The position numbers were made by a program, and so were the translations under genes. Positions 20,875-23,031 of a stretch of 23,031 bases of DNA are shown one piece after another. Origin of the DNA: 2-01-FULL-39-28 sp964436165 (GTDB lineage: Bacteria; Patescibacteriota; Minisyncoccia; 2-02-FULL-40-12; GWA2-44-9). The stretch lies in NCBI GenBank assembly GCA_964436165.1, contig CAYTBY010000018.1, positions 1 to 23,031 on the forward strand, in the 5' to 3' direction. The first letter of the stretch is position 1; every line of letters starts with the position of its first letter. Under the pieces are notes generated by a model. It saw only the letters and a program-made list of their open reading frames with translations. It was not told the origin of the DNA and did not search any database.

Positions 20875-21267
20875 TTAATGTCTCATGCTCAACGTTTCTC
20901 TTATTTTTTCTCCAATATCGTTGATGTTCATTTTGTTTTTTATCAGATAGTAGGCTGGTTTCTCCCTGGTTATTTCGTTAATTATTTCTTCATCCGGATC
21001 AACACTGGTAAGAAAGATTATTGGAATATTCTTAAGTTGTTCGGATTTCTTCATTTCTTTCATCATGGTAATTCCATCCATAATTGGCATTCTTATATCA
21101 AGAAGGATAATGTCGGGATTACGATTTAGAGCGGTCTCGAGTCCTTCCCGTCCATTATTGGCAGTATAAATCTGAAAAATCGAATCTTTAGACAAGTAAT
21201 CTATTAATAAATCCTGGAATAATTTCTCATCTTCGACTATTAAAATTTTATATATCGCCTTATCCAT
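20875..21267 (-). CDS. Stand-alone response regulator receiver protein (CheY-like), 130 aa
   Basis: Single receiver domain. Acidic pair Glu12-Asp13 in LIVEDE, phosphoacceptor Asp57 in ILLDIRMP, Thr87 in FLTS and Lys110 in YLIKN are all in place. There is no DNA-binding or output domain, so it acts by protein contact. No histidine kinase gene is nearby. TAAAAT ends 6 nt before the ATG, giving a leaderless mRNA, and overlaps the divergent murJ promoter. It lies upstream of the sigma operon but is separated from it by a terminator. Confidence 0.92.
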   Translation of the reverse strand: MDKAIYKILIVEDEKLFQDLLIDYLSKDSIFQIYTANNGREGLETALNRNPDIILLDIRMPIMDGITMMKEMKKSEQLKNIPIIFLTSVDPDEEIINEITREKPAYYLIKNKMNINDIGEKIRETLSMRH

Positions 21268-21269
21268 GT

Positions 21270-21282
21270 TATTATTTTACCA
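21270..21282. promoter_or_regulatory. Overlapping divergent -10 boxes for murJ and the response regulator
   Basis: Minus strand TAAAAT (21274-21279), preceded by TGG, ends 6 nt before the response regulator ATG (21267). On the plus strand TATTAT (21270-21275) or TATTTT (21273-21278) lies 8-11 nt before the murJ ATG at 21287. The two starts are only 19 nt apart. Confidence 0.45.
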
Positions 21283-21286
21283 CATA

Positions 21287-22684
21287 ATGAAGATGATGAT
21301 AAAGTTAATAAAAATCATACCGGCCGGAAGCATGATCCTTGCCAGCACAACTCTGGTCTCTTACGCTTTGGGCCTCTTTCGGGACCGTGTTTTTGCCCAG
21401 ACATTCGGGGCTTCTAGGGCTTTAGACGCCTATAACGCCGCTTTTTTACTGCCTGATTTGCTATTTAATATCCTGATCGCCAGCGGCATCGCCGCCGCTT
21501 TTGTGCCAATTTTTACAGAGTTACTGTACTCCGACCGCAAACGCTCTTATGATTATGCTAATTCGGTTATTTCCGCCGCCATAATGACAATGGCTTTGTC
21601 AGCCTTGGTATTAGCTGTATTTGCTGAATCAATAAGTTTCTTGGTTGCCCCGGGGTTTGACTTGGAAGAACGGCTTCTTGTTGCCAAGATTCTGCGCCTG
21701 CTAGCTCTTTCACCGATATTATTCGGCATATCCAACGCTCTTGGCGCAATGTTGATCGCCAAACGGAGGTTTCTTTTTTACGGCCTCTCACCGGTTTTTT
21801 ATAACCTAGGCATCATCGGCGGGGCAGTTTTTCTTTCTCCTAGATTTGGCATAACGGGAGTTGCTCTTGGTACCGTTATCGGCGCCAGTTTGCACTTATT
21901 ATCCCGCCTCATTGACGCATACGTTTCCGGCTTTAGGCTTAAGTTTAAATTCGAGTTCAAAACTACGGAATTCAGAAAAACAGTTAAACTAATGATCCCG
22001 AAAATGTTCGGCCATCCGGTCGAGTTGGCAATGTTCTGGGGATTTACGGTAATTGCTTCCGGTCTTTCTGCCGGTTCAGTGGCCATAATGAATTTTGCCA
22101 GAAATTTTCAAAGCGTCCCGGTCAGCATTATCGGCATTACTTTCTCGACCACCGCTTTTCCGATTATGGCCAAGGCTATCTCTGATCACTCCCAAGAAGA
22201 ATTTAAAAAAACATTAAAAAATTCATTCTGGCTCATTCTGGGAGGCAGTACTATGGCCGCAATTGTAATATTTTTAATCCGCGAACCCTTGATAAGAATC
22301 GTCTTGGGCGGAGGAAACTTTACTGAGGAAGCCATCGCCCGCACAGCGACAATGCTTGGAGTTTTCACTCTGGCCATGCCAACCGAATCACTTCGTCATC
22401 TTTTAGCTCGGGCATTTTATGCAACAAAAAACACGATCGTTCCTGTCGTGTTAAATATCATCGGACTTGGAGTTGCCATCGGCGGCGGCTACTTGCTCAA
22501 ACCATCACTTGATATTCTGGCGATTCCGGTTGCTTTTTCTACCGCCAGCTTGATTGAGCTGATATTTTTGCTCGTCCTCCTCCCCCGCCGCCTCCTTGCC
22601 CTTCCGAAGCCAAGCGAAGGAGGGCGACAGCTTCCCTCTTCTCCCCAGCTGGACTCCCAATTTGATCCACATCAACCAGCGTAA
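21287..22684 (+). CDS. murJ: MurJ/MviN lipid II flippase, 465 aa
   Basis: Moves lipid II across the membrane for peptidoglycan synthesis. A polytopic protein with about 13-14 helices; conserved MOP-family features include SYALGLFRDRVFAQTFGAS near the N-terminus (with the essential-type Arg residues), AYNAAFLLPDLLFN, and GISNALGAMLIAKRRF. The frame opens at 21266, but that ATG overlaps the start codon of the divergent gene and gives an extra MLLFYHI; the ATG at 21287 fits the promoter and the family start. The last roughly 30 residues (PKPSEGGRQLPSSPQLDSQFDPHQPA) are hydrophilic and encoded by repeat-like DNA with CCTCCTT/AAGGAGG arms, so this tail looks acquired. Confidence 0.92.
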   Translation: MKMMIKLIKIIPAGSMILASTTLVSYALGLFRDRVFAQTFGASRALDAYNAAFLLPDLLFNILIASGIAAAFVPIFTELLYSDRKRSYDYANSVISAAIMTMALSALVLAVFAESISFLVAPGFDLEERLLVAKILRLLALSPILFGISNALGAMLIAKRRFLFYGLSPVFYNLGIIGGAVFLSPRFGITGVALGTVIGASLHLLSRLIDAYVSGFRLKFKFEFKTTEFRKTVKLMIPKMFGHPVELAMFWGFTVIASGLSAGSVAIMNFARNFQSVPVSIIGITFSTTAFPIMAKAISDHSQEEFKKTLKNSFWLILGGSTMAAIVIFLIREPLIRIVLGGGNFTEEAIARTATMLGVFTLAMPTESLRHLLARAFYATKNTIVPVVLNIIGLGVAIGGGYLLKPSLDILAIPVAFSTASLIELIFLLVLLPRRLLALPKPSEGGRQLPSSPQLDSQFDPHQPA

Positions 22685-22692
22685 TTCCTTTC

Positions 22693-22913
22693 GCCCCGCT
22701 CATTTCTCATCCGGCTCGCCGCATCAACAAATTACTGCGATATTTCTTCATTTTCTTGAATAAAAATTGGGTCCCTTCGTAATCCGCCAGCTGGCGGATA
22801 CATCCCAATTTTGTATTCAATAAGAAAATATCATAAATATCTTGAATTTGTCCGCCTCCGCCAGTTGGCGGATGGCGGATGAAGCGGCTCAAAGGATTCG
22901 AAATGAGCGGGGC
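22693..22913. repeat. Large foldback (MITE-like) element with internal palindromes
   Basis: Terminal inverted repeats GCCCCGCTCATTTC (22693-22706) and GAAATGAGCGGGGC (22900-22913) bound a region whose interior also folds: AAAATTGGG near 22772-22780 with CCCAATTTT near 22804-22812, flanked by TTCTTGAATA and TATTCAATAAGAA, around the 18-bp palindrome ATCCGCCAGCTGGCGGAT (22782-22799). A second palindrome, TCCGCCAGTTGGCGGA (22857-22872), lies on the right side. No coding frame is convincing. It looks like a non-autonomous mobile or recombination-derived element placed just after murJ. Confidence 0.65.
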
Positions 22914-22937
22914 TGCGGGATTACTTAAATTTTTTTA

Positions 22938-22967
22938 ACAAAAGAAAAGCCCCAGCCAATGCTGGGG
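22938..22967 (-). terminator. Terminator of the right-edge minus-strand gene
   Basis: CCCCAGC (22950-22956) and GCTGGGG (22961-22967), 4-nt loop, followed on the minus strand by CTTTTCTTTTG. It lies 18 nt beyond the stop at 22986-22988. Confidence 0.8.
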
Positions 22968-22985
22968 TCGAGATGTGTGTCCGTT

Positions 22986-23031
22986 TCATTCTGGGTGCTT
23001 TTCTTCTCTTTTTTTTCTTAAATCTTCTCTT
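22986..23031 (-). CDS. 3' end of a gene continuing beyond the window
   Basis: Fourteen codons are open from the right edge to a TGA (22986-22988), ending REDLRKKREEKHPE, a highly charged C-terminal tail. The frame was chosen because the stop lies a normal distance before the terminator at 22938-22967; another frame runs through that hairpin, which is unlikely. Too little is visible to name the product. Confidence 0.4.
   Translation of the reverse strand, partial: REDLRKKREEKHPE

Overview
The window looks like a piece of a Candidate Phyla Radiation (Patescibacteria, probably Parcubacteria-type) chromosome. The reasons are moderate GC with AT-rich spacers, compact and mostly minus-strand genes, a Gram-positive-style surface (sortase plus LPxT-anchored proteins with long Pro/Thr stalks), DUF5667, DUF3105 and DedA proteins, a glycogen/starch set (GlgA, GH57, GH13, Pgi), many short interspersed palindromes, and a GC-rich diversity-generating retroelement (DGR) target of the sort I know from these genomes. 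No rRNA, tRNA or CRISPR array was seen. The lineage assignment is inference from gene content.

Layout. 1-980: a gene end, then a two-gene minus-strand unit (71-aa unknown protein and an NlpC/P60-like protein) with a clear promoter. 981-1131: a strongly folded candidate non-coding RNA on the plus strand. 1188-2253: DUF5668, DedA and a 42-aa membrane peptide. 2278-6830: a surface module of sortase and two anchored proteins (VLPATG and VLPATS), whose genes have near-identical TTGACT-17-TATAAT promoters; the first also has a 5' leader able to form two alternative stems. 6896-12133: GH13 amylase, a 149-aa unknown protein, DUF3105, glutaredoxin, glucose-6-phosphate isomerase and a thioredoxin/DipZ-like protein. 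12234-12782: peptide deformylase. 12863-13665: a REP-associated (HUH) transposase gene among its own palindromes, one of them inside its reading frame. 13673-14976: a DGR template repeat and variable-repeat target gene. 15137-19063: glycerophosphodiesterase, GH57 and glycogen synthase. 19187-21267: DUF5667 putative anti-sigma, ECF sigma factor and a stand-alone response regulator. 21287-22684: MurJ. 22693-22913: a large foldback repeat. 22986-end: the 3' end of another gene.

The most notable system is the DGR. The 3' part of the 223-aa gene at 14169-14840 (14200-14308) matches an untranslated segment at 13673-13781 on the same strand. Reading the minus strand, 16 of 16 differences over a 97-bp core fall where the template has A, which is the signature of adenine-specific mutagenic retrohoming. 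No reverse transcriptase or Avd gene lies in the window. The 3' side of the template runs straight into a REP palindrome of the neighbouring transposase, so this cassette either uses a reverse transcriptase in trans or was cut by the transposase element.

A second window-wide pattern concerns starts. At least seven genes have a -10 box ending 6 or 7 nt before the start codon and no Shine-Dalgarno (DedA, GH13, DUF3105, Pgi, thioredoxin, REP transposase, response regulator), implying leaderless mRNAs. Several others, mostly accessory or unknown (71-aa, NlpC/P60, 149-aa, deformylase, DGR target, GDPD), carry Shine-Dalgarno sequences.
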